64,000 nucleotides of DNA from Piezodorus guildinii (Eukaryota > Arthropoda > Insecta > Hemiptera > Pentatomidae), in contig CM041294.1 of assembly GCA_023052935.1 (NCBI GenBank), forward strand, positions 155,435,399 to 155,499,398, given 5' to 3'. The number at the start of each line of letters is the position of its first letter. Position 1 is the first letter of the stretch. Below are positions 46,770-58,540 of this stretch, piece after piece. The notes under the pieces are model-generated. The model did not search any database and was not told where the DNA came from. It saw only the letters and a list, made by a program, of their open reading frames with translations. Made by a program: the position numbers and the translations under genes.

Positions 46770-46912
46770 AGATTTAGTGATAGGTCATTTTCCTTTGGTT
46801 AATTATCGCTTTCATACTAGTTAATTGTTTGTAAACAGCTATATATCCTGTTATACCCTAATATAGTTATTTTGAAATAATAAACCGTTTGTAATAATTT
46901 CCATCGTTTTTT
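46770..46912 (+). mobile_element. Terminal fragment of the long-inverted-repeat element (see 62521)
   Basis: It matches 63590-63709 (CTGTTATACCCTAATATAGT, then AATAATAAAC), with the same orientation. It lies directly right of the X element. Confidence 0.55.
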
Positions 46913-47039
46913 ATTTAAAACAAAAAAGCTCCTAAACGGTAAGGCCATAGCGACAAATGTTATGTAAGGAAATAACTTCAAATTGTGACTTACCTTTCCA
47001 TACCTTTACCTTCGTCGAAAACCTATGACGTCCTGCCCT

Positions 47040-47670
47040 TCAGTGTCCTTTAATGATATTCCGCTTGTCCGGTTGAACAGATCCGTTATTTTGGACTCCT
47101 GCTTGACAAACGCCTTACATGGAATCCGCATACAATCCTGAAAAGACAGGAACTGCTCAACGATTTCGGCTACTCCAACACTTACTAGACAGACGATCTA
47201 ACCTTTCACTTAACTACGAAAGACTCATTTTCATGACAATCATAAGGCCTATCTGGACCTGAGTTGAGCTTTGGGGCTCTACTAAACCATCCAATTCTTC
47301 CCGTATCCAATCCTTACAATCCAAAATCCTTCGTAAAATCCTCAACGCTCCTTACTTTGTCACGAATAAAATCATCCATAAAGACATCCATGTTTCATAT
47401 GTAGCTGATTTGGCCCGTACCAAGTATCATTCCATCCATGACAAACTCCATTCGCACTATAATCCAGTAGTTTCACCTTCTTCCTCTTCAATTCTGATAA
47501 TCCCGAGGCGTCTGAAGAGAATATGGCCTCGAGACCTGTTTAGATTGATTACTAGAGTGCTGCCAATGAGTAGTTTCTCTTCATGCTTTTCATGTACACT
47601 ATCTTTTATGAGCATATTTACTTGATGTACTGTAATATACAGTTGTAAATTTCAATAAAATATTTTTTAA
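47040..47670 (+). pseudogene. Jockey-clade LINE C-terminal fragment
   Basis: The plus strand has VEQIRYFGLLLDKRLTWNPH, then frameshifted LPVSNPYNPKSFVKS and a C-terminus like the one at 50640 (RRLKR-WPRDLF). 3' end near 47670 with an A-rich tail. Confidence 0.75.
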
Positions 47671-48199
47671 AAAAAATTAGCCTCGAAGGATTTATATTTC
47701 CTAACCGGTAGGTCCTATTGAATAATGTGATATTTAAAAAAAATTTCTCCACTAAATTTCTGACACGCGTCGTGACATTTTCGATCCGTGCAACACCAAA
47801 CTGTAGGTGAAAAAACGTTACATTAGGTTGATATTAGAGGGTGCTGTAACAATACAATCTGCCATCGATAGTAGCCCCCAGAACCATTGTATGAATGGAT
47901 GTTATTCATCAAAACATTCGAATCTGAATCTTCATTTCCCGATTCTAGTTCAACACGTATCTCGTTTCCCCTCTGTGCCTCTACAAACACGTGCATCTTT
48001 TTTTGCATCAACGTTTGGAGCATCTTCTACAGATGACCATTTTAGTAGGACATGGCTTAGATCCATGGGGCCAACCCAGCCACAGTTTGGACATGTTGTA
48101 GGATTATGCTAGGGAAGCTCCTTATTCAGATGCTCTGAGGATGAGCCGCTCACCTCTCCACCAGCACGCTCCATCGACAGCGCTGGCTCAAAGGGGCCC

Positions 48200-48330
48200 G
48201 ATTCCTTATTTATTCACCAATAAAATCATCCAGATGTTTCTCAACATCCCAATGTTGCAGACTTTGTCCGAAATAAATATACCTCTTTTAGTTGTAAATT
48301 ATTTGTTTTGTTAGTGTAATAGAGAAGTAA
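48200..48330 (+). mobile_element. Short jockey fragment
   Basis: ACCAATAAAATCATCCAGATG and AATAAATATACCTCTTTTAG match the jockey piece at 36870-37400. Too short for more. Confidence 0.4.
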
Positions 48331-48339
48331 CTTTAAAGA

Positions 48340-49060
48340 GAGATACACTTTATTTATAAACAAAACAAAATGATGCTGCCCGAATTAATTGGGTTGCTAT
48401 AACACAGCATACCAATTCTTTAATACAGGAATATTCTTAACATTTTAATTTAACAATTTTTTTTCTCCTTTTTACTCATTTTAAATTTTTTTTCCTGTTT
48501 TTTTTTCTCTTTTCCTTCTTTACCGTTTTACATTTTCTTTCAAATACTTAGATCTATATATACATATACACCAAAGATTAAATAGAAAAAACAAAAACAA
48601 ATTATATATACATCATAAAACAACATACTAAAAAATCACACCATCATAAATAAAAACAAAACACTTAGCACCTAAAATCAATATCTCTATATATACAAAA
48701 TTATGTTAAAATTAAAATTAAAATATAAACCACTAGAAGTACAGCACAAATGCACAAGCATGCCCCTCCAATTATACCTGTTACGAGTAGATGTGATAGT
48801 GTAATTCTAAGGAAGTCGAGAATCACACCTTCTGATATCTTGGCCACGTCCACGACACCTATGTCCTCCATGAAGTTCCTTGTTGAACCTGGCACAGCTC
48901 CACGGGCTCCGAACCAAAGGCCTTTTACGTTGAGCCCTCTCTCGCCATAGCTCTCGCGGAACTTTTCCTTGAGGAAAGGGATACATTTTTCTCACTTTAC
49001 TTGCCGGTTCAAGGTCGTTGGATTCATATCTCACGGTGGGATCCAGAATGACAGCCACTA
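48340..49060 (-). pseudogene. R2-like LINE C-terminal endonuclease-region fragment
   Basis: The minus strand reads VILDPTVRYESNDLEPASK and, after a frame change near 48900, GARGAVPGSTRNFMEDIG followed by SEGVILDFLRITLSHLL. The LDPTVR-E and GARG blocks resemble the C-terminal region of R2-type LINEs in insects. A long AT-rich UTR (48340-48700) follows. The RT is absent. Confidence 0.6.
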
Positions 49061-49074
49061 TTTTTGTAAATGGC

Positions 49075-49236
49075 CACCATTTGTCTGACGGGTTTCACAT
49101 ACTCGAGGGAGATGATGTGAGTGAATACCCATTAATTAAATGCTTGAAAAAGATCCTCCGGGACTGGGTTTCGAACTCACTACCATTGGTGTGGGAGACT
49201 AGCGAGCTGGTGTAGCCAACTAGACACTGCTCCCTT
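49075..49236 (-). mobile_element. tRNA-derived SINE, second family
   Basis: The minus-strand head GGGAGCAGTGTCTAGTTGG carries an A-box-like core and GTGAGTTCGAAACCCAGTCC is a good B box. The body follows through CACTCACATCATCTCCCTCG. It is a different family from the 17896 SINE; a partial copy is at 57178. Confidence 0.75.
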
Positions 49237-49342
49237 GTAGCAGTTTGTTATTAGGCAATAACATAAAACTCTTCTGCAACACAACCCTATTAGGCAGCTT
49301 TTATACGCAGATGTCTAAAATTAAACAGAATAATTTGAATAC

Positions 49343-50188
49343 CTTTTTAGTAAGTTCAGATGACGAGGCTGCAATTTTCCAAATGACGATTAAAAATATC
49401 AAAATCCACAATATTTTTTCATCTTGCAACATTAGAAGTTTAATATAAAAGTTTTTATTATATTTTTGACCTGAGTATATACAGAAAGTTATTACAGTGA
49501 ATCCTACGAAGCAGACGGCTATCAATAGCTTGCTGTGGATATCGGAGAGTTTGGAGGCCCTCTTGCGTCGGTTGGGCGTTATTGTTTTCATCTTGAGTTC
49601 GTTTAAGGAATTATAAGCTACTTTCAACTTAATATCTATGAGGGACGCTAAAGCTGAAAACTGCGACATTGTCAGTCATATATTTATTACGAGAATCGAT
49701 GAAAAAATTGAAAAAAAGTGATGTGGTGAATTTAGAATTTGACAGAGAACGAGTACGACGTTTAAAGAAGAAACCAAAAATACCGTAATCCTTGGTCAAA
49801 CGAATGTTTAGAAACCCATTTACTTCCTGTAGTATACCAATAATCTGATGTACATCGTTGCCTCTCCAAGTCGAGGTGCTTGTTGTTAAGATATACAAGG
49901 TGGACTGGCTAAATATGAAAGATGCATACAAAACTGCATCAGCTTTTTCAAGAAAAGTTCTCCCTTTCGGAATAACGTAAACACACAAATCAACCGCAAA
50001 AATTACGATGAGGAGGCTGGCTATTATAGATAGAACTGTTAAGAAATAAGATCTGACGAAACGACCTCTCTGCAAGATGAAGGGAAAGATGCCAAAGACT
50101 GCAGGGAGATAATATATAAAACGAAAGTATTTGTGGCTTGAAAGTATGTCAGCTTGAACATTTCTGAATCCTCGGGACTTACAGCCAT
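49343..50188 (-). pseudogene. GrD: gustatory receptor pseudogene, exon 1 only
   Basis: Relative of GrA/GrB (ILQRGRFVRSYFLTVLSIIA; YILTTSTSTWRGNDVHQIIG; SQFSALASLIDIKLK). Defects: a frameshift just after the start (about 50150-50180), another in the TM4 region (about 49690-49790), and an in-frame deletion removing the segment between SDIHSK and LLIAVCFVG. Total length is 72 bp short of GrA exon 1. The donor after SSELTKK (AAAG, GTATTC) survives, but I found no exon 2-4 match between here and GrC, so the locus is also truncated. Confidence 0.82.
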
Positions 50189-50639
50189 ATTTATGAAAAG
50201 TTACCTCCTTATCCAGTTCTTTAAGTTCAGAAACTGAATGTTATTCTGATCGAAAGTCATTAGTGAAGATCAATCCAATCAGCATTAAAAGAAACACCTT
50301 ATCAAATCTGGCGTCAATCTATTGCTGGTGCTCACCGAGAGCAGCTTTTCCGATTGGAATAATATAAAAGGAATTTACCGATTTAATTTAGCGTTCAGGA
50401 CTTTGTTCGAAATATACTTACCTCTTATCATTCTCAACTCATTGCCAGAGAAACCCACTCTTCTTCACGAGACATTATCGAGCTTCTTAATCATAATTAT
50501 AGTTATTTACTTTCTTCTTAACTTGGTTAATTATTTACATATAATTGAAATACAGTTGTAAAAAATCTAGTGTGCGGAACACTTAGCTTCGTTATTAAAA
50601 TCAATTTAAGAACTTCTAAATAAAGTTTTTTTATTTAAA

Positions 50640-51200
50640 CATATTTATTGATGTTTACAACTGTATTATTATATACAACAAGTAAATGTGATGGATATAG
50701 TAATTTGACATGAAATACATGAAGAGATGCCACCCATCGGCAGCACTCTAAAAATATTTTAAGCCAGAAGGTCTCGAGGCCATCTTCTTTTCAGACGCCT
50801 CGGAGGATTATCAGGAATCAAAGAAGATGATCTGATAGAAACTAGTGAATTAGAGTGGAAATGGAGTTTTTCATGGAATGATTGATATCTGGTTCGGGCT
50901 AATTCAGTAACATATGGGATATTAAGGTCTTTATGGATCACTTTATTCGTGACAAAGTAAGGAGCGTTAAGGATTTTACGAAGGATTTTAGATTGTAAGG
51001 ATTGGATACGAGAAATCGATGGTTTAGTAGAGCCCCATAGCTCTACTCCGTAAGTCCATATCGGTCTTTTGTAATTAAGTGGAAGGTTGGAGCGTTTGTC
51101 CAGTAAGTGTTGAAGTAGTCGAAGTGTCTTGTCTTTTCAGTCTTGTATGAGGATTCCAAGTCAGATGTTTGTCAAGGTTGAGTCCGAGCTTAAGTAAAGT
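50640..51200 (-). pseudogene. Jockey-clade LINE C-terminal fragment
   Basis: The minus strand reads IHKDLNIPYVTELARTRYQS and PRRLKRRWPRDLLA to the stop, and upstream pieces of LDKHLTWNPHTRLK-type sequence near 51180. No RT core. Confidence 0.75.
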
Positions 51201-51282
51201 TAAAGTTGAAAAAAGTTTAATGAATCACATTTTGTTATAATGGAACCATTCAATAATATCAATTATCATTAACAACAATCAA

Positions 51283-51810
51283 ATAGTCTTAACCGCTTTT
51301 CATCTCTCTCCATAAGCTTTCACAACTTTATATTCAAGATTTCAACTTCTTTTTTTTCATATATTTTGCTTTCCAGCGGTATATTATACATCTTTAATTT
51401 ATTATTACTCTTATGTTCAGAAAAAAAATAACCTAAAAAAAAAGAAATTTTCTCTTTTCTCATTTAGTTGGTTACCATCCAATCCATTCATCATTTTTAT
51501 TTACACTTTTTTTTATCAATGCTTACAATATTAATTGGTAATTTTTTTTTCGAATCTCCAATATTAAAGTATTAAGTGGCTCTTCTGGTTTTGTCGATTT
51601 TGTGGATAAAGTTAACGTAATATCTCAGGCATATACGCTTCTAAAATATGATGTTTCTATTTTATACAGTTTATCCTTTTTTAGATAGACTTTCCACACA
51701 CAGAAAATTGCGCGGAAATTGTTCATTTGGGCTCTAGGGACTTTCAGGTGCATGTTTCTGGTAAAAATTCTAATTCAAAAATTTCCCCCCTACTAAATAT
51801 TTTATGGATT
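51283..51810 (+). mobile_element. X-prime DNA transposon copy
   Basis: A diverged version of the X body (CTTTTCATCTCTCTCCATAA, GCTTTCCAGCGGTATATTAT) whose last 270 bp are nearly identical to 29040-29312. Non-coding. Confidence 0.65.
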
Positions 51811-51989
51811 GGTTGGTAAAATAAGTTTGTAGGGTATTTTCAATATTTCAATTAAATCCTCTCCGTGTTTATAAAATCATGTTTACTCGGTCAATAATGT
51901 TTACATACTATAAAAACGGATTAGTTAAGGTGCTTTTATGCATCAGTATCAATTGAGATTCCTTATCTTTAAGTGGTATTTTGCTTGCT

Positions 51990-52240
51990 CAAAATGGAAG
52001 AGAAAAAAAATTAATTTTCGTCATGTACTGATTTTTTTATTTGCGAAATGGATAATCCTCTGCAGACGGTTAACAAAATTTGCAGTGTATATGGCGATGA
52101 AGCCTAAGGAAAGATGCACTGCGTAAGTGGTTTGCTCGGTTTAGAAACGGAAATTTTGACTTGGAAGACGCAAAGCGCTCGGGTCGTCCAGCAAATGTTG
52201 ATGATGATCAAATTCAAGCATAACTAATTAAATATATTTA
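51990..52240 (+). pseudogene. mariner transposase N-terminal remnant
   Basis: In shifting frames the plus strand reads NFRHVLIFLFAK, KICSVYGDEA, RKWFARFRNGNFDLEDAKRS and GRPANVDDDQIQA: the paired helix-turn-helix DNA-binding region. The catalytic part is gone. Confidence 0.8.
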
Positions 52241-52430
52241 CAAGAATCTGAAGTTTTTATTGATAGTACCAGTGAATTTATTTTAAAACCCAATGAAGGG
52301 ACGGGGCAGCCTAAGGGGGTTTTTGAAACAGATGACCAGAAACTTTGATTAAAATAATTACGAGTTCCCATTTCGGTGCCTGGGGGCTTTTAATTCGGCA
52401 TTTATTACTTACCCTCAGCCCCATTTCCGA

Positions 52431-52432
<2 letters not shown>

Positions 52433-52466
<34 letters not shown>
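52433..52466. repeat. TA microsatellite
   Basis: About 17 TA units within the CR1-like LINE fragment. Confidence 0.95.
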
Positions 52467-52468
<2 letters not shown>

Positions 52469-53320
52469 TTTCCTGGAATCCCCATATTGCCCACATTTCC
52501 CGAAGAACAATAAGTACCATCTTCTTCCATTATCCACCCGTAAGCTCCTTGCATCCTCACTTATTTTTCCCCTTTGACTACTGCTGCGGAGTATATGGTG
52601 GCCACTCGACTGTGCTCGAGGACAGGCTAAAGCGAATTATGAATACATTTTTAAGAATTGTCCTTGGCACACCGAAGAGGTCTCATGTGATCCATTTATA
52701 CAATGAGTTAAACTGGCTCCTTCCCTCAAACCCTAGATAATATTTCTAGGATCATATCTTTATCAAACCATCAACTCCCAGCTACCTCCCTATATTCACA
52801 GACTTCTCGTCAGTCCGCTTCCTCCGAACAAGATCGAGCATTTTCGACCTTTATATTCCTGTCCGCAGAACAAGTTTTGATCATTCCTTTCTTGTCCGCT
52901 CCACTACTCTTTGGAATCCATACCAACTCATATCCGCCATGCTTCTTCCCTACCATCATTCAAGTCCCAGCTGTTCGAGTACCTATTGTCATCTCCAAGA
53001 CGCTCCACAAGCCTGATATTTCAAATCAAATATCTATTCAAAAAGAAAATTTATTATTTATTGTTCATATTTCTATATGGATCAATTATATGAGTCAGTT
53101 TCAATGTTAAGTTTTGTTCAACATATCAGAAGTTATTTATTTATTTTACTCTTTTGTTTTATTGTATCCTAGTTTTCTTCTTAAAGCTTTGTAAATAAGA
53201 ATTAATTATAATCCTTTGGTCTTGTGGCCAGACATTGTATATCTTAATTGTACATATCATATTGTTCTTAAGGAACCCAGTCCCAGAATAAAAATTATAT
53301 TTCTATTTTATTCTAACTGA
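52467..53320 (+). pseudogene. CR1-like LINE RT C-terminus and 3' UTR
   Basis: The plus strand has HISRRTISTI, then RLKRIMNTFLRIVLGTPKRS, LYNELNWLLPS, and in another frame TLWNSIPTHIRHASSLPSF. It ends with the UTR phrase AACCCAGTCCCAGAATAAAA. Same family as 16646, 32341, 39634 and 58920. Confidence 0.75.
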
Positions 53321-53699
53321 AGGTAATAAATTGGAGAAACAAATTTTTTCTTCGTTTCCTTTGTTCTTTATGAATGGAATTTTGTGTTTTTCACACCTGA
53401 TGATTAGTCCAATCGTTAATAATCATTCATTTTGAGAATATGTTTTCGCTTTGAAATCTTCCAATCCTAGTGCCAATGACTTCTTAGACAACAGTGGAAT
53501 TTGTTTTTAACGTTTATGAGGGCTAAAAAAAAATAATCTGTCTAGAAACCTACATTAATAAAATACTGGATTTGGATTAAAAAAAAAAACATCTATAGTA
53601 ATTGCCAACCATTTAACTTTATTTAACGTTTACACGAAATACTATTTGATTGATAACTTTTAAGAAGATATCAGGAGATAGGCACAGACGATGAGAGAG

Positions 53700-53768
53700 T
53701 TAACTTCCCTGAGCTTGCTGACCAAACTGAATTAGCATTACCAGGTAGGTTGTAGTCGCCGCCAGCAT
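53700..53768 (-). CDS. GrE exon 4 with the TYLVMLIQF signature
   Basis: 22 codons plus TAA; acceptor GCCTAG. Confidence 0.86.
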   Translation of the reverse strand: MLAATTTYLVMLIQFGQQAQGS

Positions 53769-56700
53769 CTAGGCAAAAAACGAATTTAAATTTAAATATT
53801 GTGCTATATATGGTATAATATAAAAATGGAATTGAAAGTAACGAATTCTATTCTAAATAACTCATGGGAGAATTTTAGCGCATGATACTATTCCACTTAG
53901 ACACGTCAAACTGTCAGGCATAAGGATCAACTGTGGAATAGTGGCTAGAAAGATTTAATAGTAACAACGTTATCTTTGTCTTTCTTTCTCACGCAGACGT
54001 TGCCTCTTGATGCCCAGACGAAGCGATACCAACAAGCCGAAGCTTCCTGCCCCACTACCTCCAGAAGCTGAATGATCGCAGGTGTCAGATCGTCCCTGGC
54101 GAAAACTCTTCCGCTTCCCAAAGATGAATGTAGACTACTAACAATAAGTCCTGGACCTGATTCATCTTTTGAAGCAACTTCTTGGTAATGTAGAAGCCAA
54201 GAATCTCGTATTCTTTTATGGCTAAATCGAACTACAATAGGTTGTACTGATTTTAGATTCTTCATCCACCGATTCCGGCAGCTCAATCACTTCCGACACT
54301 CTATTCAAGAAATTCCTCTTAGAATTATTTTTTCCCTTTTGGAATGTTTATTCTGTTCCTCAATTATATTTTCGAGCTCTCGAATTGTTGTTTGTAGATT
54401 CAAGGCAGTAACATCACAGTTTACTTTTTCCTCCATTATAAAATACCTATTTTCTATATCTTCAATTGAAGATTTTAGATGGGATATTTTATTCTTTATA
54501 TGCTCTTCGACCGGCATGATGTACTCATCAAGGAGAGACCGAAAAATATAAATTAATCGGAGATCTGCAGACCTACTCTCACAGGATCCACCTTCAATTT
54601 ATTCTTACCAGTTTTACAAGAGACGCACTTCCTTGTATTTTTAGGCGTCTGTGTCATTTTGCGAAAAATCACCTCCCGCAGAACTTGACTTGCAAAATGG
54701 AACGTCATTTTGCACTCACCACAAATAATCGCATCAAGTTTATTCCTTTTAAAGCCATTCCCTTCACTCTTTTTCTCCTATTTTATCGATTACTGGATCT
54801 CAAACGACTCATATCTTCAAGATACCTTGTAAAATGAATAGCTCCAAGATATGGAGCTTAGAACCCTTTCTTGCAAAGCTTTCTCCAGTTATAAAGTGAG
54901 CAGGGCTTGAAGATTGAGTTTAATGAAAATAGTTCGAGCGATTTTAGAGGCCGTTTAACGAAAATGTTTATTATTAATGTTATGTAAGTATTATTAAATA
55001 GTCATATTCGATTTCGCATAACATTTCATTTTAGAACTAGACTAAATCTTTTGTTTTTTAAAAAAATAAACTACATAGATGAAGATTTTGCATTTAATGC
55101 CTTACCGAATGGACCAAAGGGAAGTCCAAATTGAAAAGACCGCATGCAGTCAGCACTACTTCTCTCTTCATCGAGAGGTGGAGCAATAGTTTTTCCTGGA
55201 AAACAAGACAGTATAAACAACTTCATTTAAAAAAATCAGGTGCGGGCAACACACGACTTCCACTTACCTCCGTTTTTAAAATCGATTAGAGAGTTTTTAA
55301 ATATGAGTGAAACCATTAAATAATTAGTTAAATGCAATTTCTATAGAAACATGTGTTTTATTAAAAAATATATTACATTTTTATCTAAAATAATCAGTTA
55401 GTTTTATCGCCTTTTCATCACTCTCTATTAACTTTTAAAAGCTTGTGTATGAGATCATATTTTTTCTAAAATCTTTAGCTTTCAAACGGTATATCTTACA
55501 TGTATATTACTGTTCTTATGTTCAAAAACTAAAAATATCATTAAAATATATTTTTTCAGTTTTCGCCTGTAGTTAGATATCGAATTCGTTCAACTTATAT
55601 ATTTATGTGTTTTTTATCAGTGTTAACAAAATAATATATTTATTTTAAAAAAATCTACGAAATTAAAGGTACTTTACCGGAAAAAACATGTAAAATATCA
55701 GCATTTAAGCCATGTCATGATATTGAAGCCCATTAAATTTTAAATCGATATAGCGAGTTTAATTAAAATCGTCGGAACCGTTTTCGAGAAAATCGAAAAA
55801 AGGTACAAAATGCATGGTATAATGGGGCTCTTCTGGTAAGTTCATTTTGATGAAAAAGGTTTTGTAACGTCTCGGGCGTATATTTGTCTTAAATATGAAA
55901 TTTCAGTTTCATAGGACTTACCGTTTCCGCACGGGAGTTACCACACACACACAGACCTTTTTGCGGGACTTGGTTATTTGGACACAGGGGACCCTAAAAT
56001 GTGTTTTTCTGTTGAAAACTGGAATTCGCAAATTTTCACGATCGCAATACTTTCCCTTACTATATATAGTAAGTGAAAGTAAAAATTGAAATAATTACAC
56101 CAATATGAATTAGTTACAAAATTATTGTTAATGTATAAAGCATACATTTACTTACGTTTCGCATAAACTCGGCGCTTTTGTCGTTAATCATCAGCTGATA
56201 TAGGTGGTGATTGAACTCTTTCGTCTAGAACAGTTATAATTCTTATATAATTTCTTGTACATTTATGTTATTCTTATGGGATCTTGTCCTAGATTAAAGT
56301 TGTTTTGTTTTTTTCATTCATTCAACAAATATTTTATGGAGATTTAATTATCAAAACTTGTTGGGGTAGGGTATTGGCGACCCCACCACCCAGTCACTAT
56401 ACCGCATTCAGCCACTGGTCCTACAGGTTGGAGGAACAATATACTGACACTCACACACAGAAACTAAATCCAGCATATAGGTATGGGGATATAGGTATAT
56501 ATGATATAGGCAGCCCCGTTGGGTACGGTGAGACTAGGGTACGGAGAGAGGGCGGATAGCCCCACTACCTGAAATAGCATATATCATGAAACCTACACCA
56601 GCCTTGGAGTTGATCAGTATTAAAGGTAAATGACCATAGGATTATCAACTTTTGATATTGGAATGCATTGTCTCTGTACAGACCCGGATCATTAAAGCTG

Positions 56701-58514
56701 CTATTAGAACAACTTGACAGGTATAAGATTGACATAGGCGCTGCCTTAAGGAATTTTTGAAAAAAGGCACCTACTACAGATGTCATGAGAGTCGGCATGA
56801 ATTCGATACAGGATTTGTCGTGAAGGGAAAGTGTAAACAGATGATAATTGAGTTTAAACCAGTGAGCCCACGAATAGGTTTCATAAGAATGCGTGGAAAG
56901 TTTTACAACTTCAGTCTATTAAGTGTACATGTCCCTACCGAGATGTCAAGTGAAGAACTTCTGGAATGGATTCTGGATGTATGTCATAGGTGTGACATGA
57001 AATTAATTGTTGGAGTCTTCAATGCTAAGTGGGGAAAAGAAGCAATATAACAGCGGCGGATTAGAGGAAACCACAGCCTTCATGACACAACTAACGATGA
57101 TATACAAAGGCCCATTAGTCCAGAAATCTATATCTACACAAGAATATCCATAAGGGTACATGGACATCACTGACAATAGACTGACGGGTCTCACAAGTCT
57201 GAGAGGAGGTTGTGAGTGAATTTCGATTTAATTACATGCTTAAAAAAGTCCTCTCGGGACTGGGATTCTAACTCACAACGTTTGGCGGGCTCTCCCACAT
57301 ATAAGAATGACAGGTTACAAACAAGTAGAATAAAAAAGAAGTATATCTATTTGGGGCTAAGTTTGCAAAAAATAAAATTAAGCAAAATTAGATTTTTATG
57401 GACAAAATGCTTTAGTAGAAACAAAATTAAATGATAAACCTTTACTGGTAAGTTAGTTGAGGTGTAAATCTTCAGAAAAGACTGCAGATCAAACATGTCA
57501 AATCGCAGTTTACATATTCATTAACGACTATTGTTATGAGATAAAATCAACAAAAGAAATTATTATTGAAGAAAATAAGAATACCTTTTCAGTAATTTCT
57601 GTCGACGCGGCTGAAATCCTCCAAACTATCGTTAGAGCGTACATGAACCACAATATTTTATCTGTCGTAGAATGTTTCTTCGGATCCCCTGATAACATGT
57701 GCTTGATGTCGAACGATCGGAAGTCTTGATGATTGTAGAGGTAGAAAGCGATGACAGTGAGTGCTATGAAGCTGACAATTATGATGGCAGTGATGAGGAG
57801 GTTGAAGGATTGGAGGAATTGGCTCGCATCGCACAGCTTGTCGTGTATCTCGGAGAGTGCTGTCACCTTCTGCTGATGGTAAGAGGGTTCGATACTTTTC
57901 TTCAGTTCTTTCAGCGAGTTACAGGCTTCGCGTAAGCGATTGGAGATGAGAGAAGCCAAAACGGAGAACTGCGACGTGGCCAAAAACATGTTAATTGTCG
58001 TTACAGCGTAAAAGATTCTCTTGATAAAGCCCTTACCGGCGTACAATAGCCACAAACATATCAGAATGTTAAAAAACAAACACAGAAAGTCCTGGAACCC
58101 GTACTCTTTTCTCAATTTACAATTCAAGCGAGCATCTACATCTTGAAGGATTTTTATGATACGACGGACTGCGCGAACTCGCCATATCGAAGTAGCTGCC
58201 GATATGATGTAGAGTATGGAGAGAGTAGACACAAGGCAGCCATTCAAAACGATTTCCATATTCGTGACGAACTTTTGATCCATCCGGTAATAAGAATAAT
58301 ATATATAATTAATGACAACTGAACAAAGCACGATATAAAATGTGACTAATATCGAGAGAATTGTGACAAAGTATGAAGTGATGTGTTGGCCGGTTCGCAA
58401 CAAGAAAGGGAACACCCCGATTGCTGTAGAAAAGTAAAATATATTGCGAAAATATTTGTGTTTGCAAAGGACGGATGCGGTGCTTTTCTCAGAGGAAATT
58501 TTATTTGTAACCAT
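53700..58514 (-). CDS. GrE: gustatory receptor, four exons, intact (385 aa)
   Basis: Exons (minus): 58514-57585 (310 codons), 56224-56156, 55195-55106, 53768-53700, all phase 0 with GT/AG splice sites; 385 aa. Exon 1 starts MVTNKISSEKSTASVLCKHK and holds hydrophobic segments IFYFSTAIGVFPFLL, VTILSILVTFYIVLCSVVI, FLCLFFNILICLWLLYAG and LLITAIIIVSFIALTVIAFY. Exon 4 reads MLAATTTYLVMLIQFGQQAQ and stops. Closest relative is GrC, whose introns are also alignable. An AATAAA lies on the minus strand at 53623-53618, about 77 nt past the stop. Intron 2 carries an X element, intron 3 a LINE ORF1, intron 1 an RTE endonuclease piece and a SINE. A bitter/sugar/other role cannot be told from the sequence. 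Confidence 0.87.
53945..54777 (-). pseudogene. LINE ORF1 remnant: PHD-like finger, coiled coil, RRM-like region
   Basis: Reading the minus strand: a Cys/His finger (CGECKMTFHF ... CVSC, about 54750-54620), a coiled coil (ISHLKSSIEDIENRYFIMEE, TTIRELENIIEEQNKHSKRE), KIILRGIS, then after a frame change QPIVVRFSHKRIRDSWLLHY and VFARDDLTPAI. This order matches ORF1 proteins of several arthropod LINEs, which bind the element's RNA. It sits in GrE intron 3; no ORF2 is adjacent. Confidence 0.7.
55106..55195 (-). CDS. GrE exon 3
   Basis: 30 codons, EKLLLHLSMKREVVLTACGL ... PLVHS; acceptor TTCCAG, donor GTAAGG. Confidence 0.86.
55238..56080 (+). mobile_element. X-family DNA transposon, uninterrupted copy in GrE intron 2
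   Basis: 843 bp from CAGGTGCGGGCAACACACG to GTAAGTGAAAGT, with AAAAAT on both outer sides. The paralogous GrC intron (38790-38830) is empty, giving direct evidence of insertion. Non-coding; ACTTYCACTTAC subterminal inverted repeats. Confidence 0.75.
56156..56224 (-). CDS. GrE exon 2
   Basis: 23 codons, TKEFNHHLYQLMINDKSAEF...; acceptor TTCTAG, donor GTAAGT. Confidence 0.86.
56280..56619. other. Unassigned stretch in GrE intron 1
   Basis: A moderately GC-rich segment (GGCGACCCCACCACCC, GGCAGCCCCGTTGGGTACGG). It looks retroposed or UTR-like, but I recognise no family. Confidence 0.3.
56620..57050 (+). pseudogene. RTE-clade endonuclease fragment in GrE intron 1
   Basis: The plus strand reads LYRPGSLKLLLEQLDRYKID and, after shifts, RHEFDTGFVVKGKCKQMIIE, SLLSVHVPTEMSSEELLE and LIVGVFNAKWGKEA (usually GDFNAKVG). 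It is the N-terminal APE part of an RTE element, a different copy from the one at 42411. Confidence 0.8.
57178..57300 (-). mobile_element. tRNA-derived SINE, second family, partial
   Basis: It aligns with 49075-49236 (GTGAGTTAGAATCCCAGTCC in place of the B box), truncated at the head. Confidence 0.65.
57585..58514 (-). CDS. GrE exon 1 (310 codons, TM1-TM6)
   Basis: Open to the donor (GAAAAG, GTATTC). Ends WRISAASTEITEK. Confidence 0.88.
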
Positions 58515-58535
58515 CTTCGAGGTATGTTGATTACT

Positions 58536-58540
58536 ACTGA
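58536..58540 (-). promoter_or_regulatory. Candidate initiator TCAGT of GrE
   Basis: 22 nt before the ATG, identical context to GrC (AACATTTCAGTA without its first bases changed: GAAACATTTCAGTA in GrC, same in GrE). Confidence 0.35.

Noticed and set aside
49075..49236. A tRNA gene
   Set aside because: A and B boxes are present but the sequence cannot form a full cloverleaf by eye and continues into a repeated body; it is a SINE head.
46640..49340. Exons 2-4 of GrD
   Set aside because: No TKEFN-type, LTACGLF-type or TYLVMLIQF-type segment with splice sites was found between GrD exon 1 and GrC; the interval holds LINE and SINE pieces.
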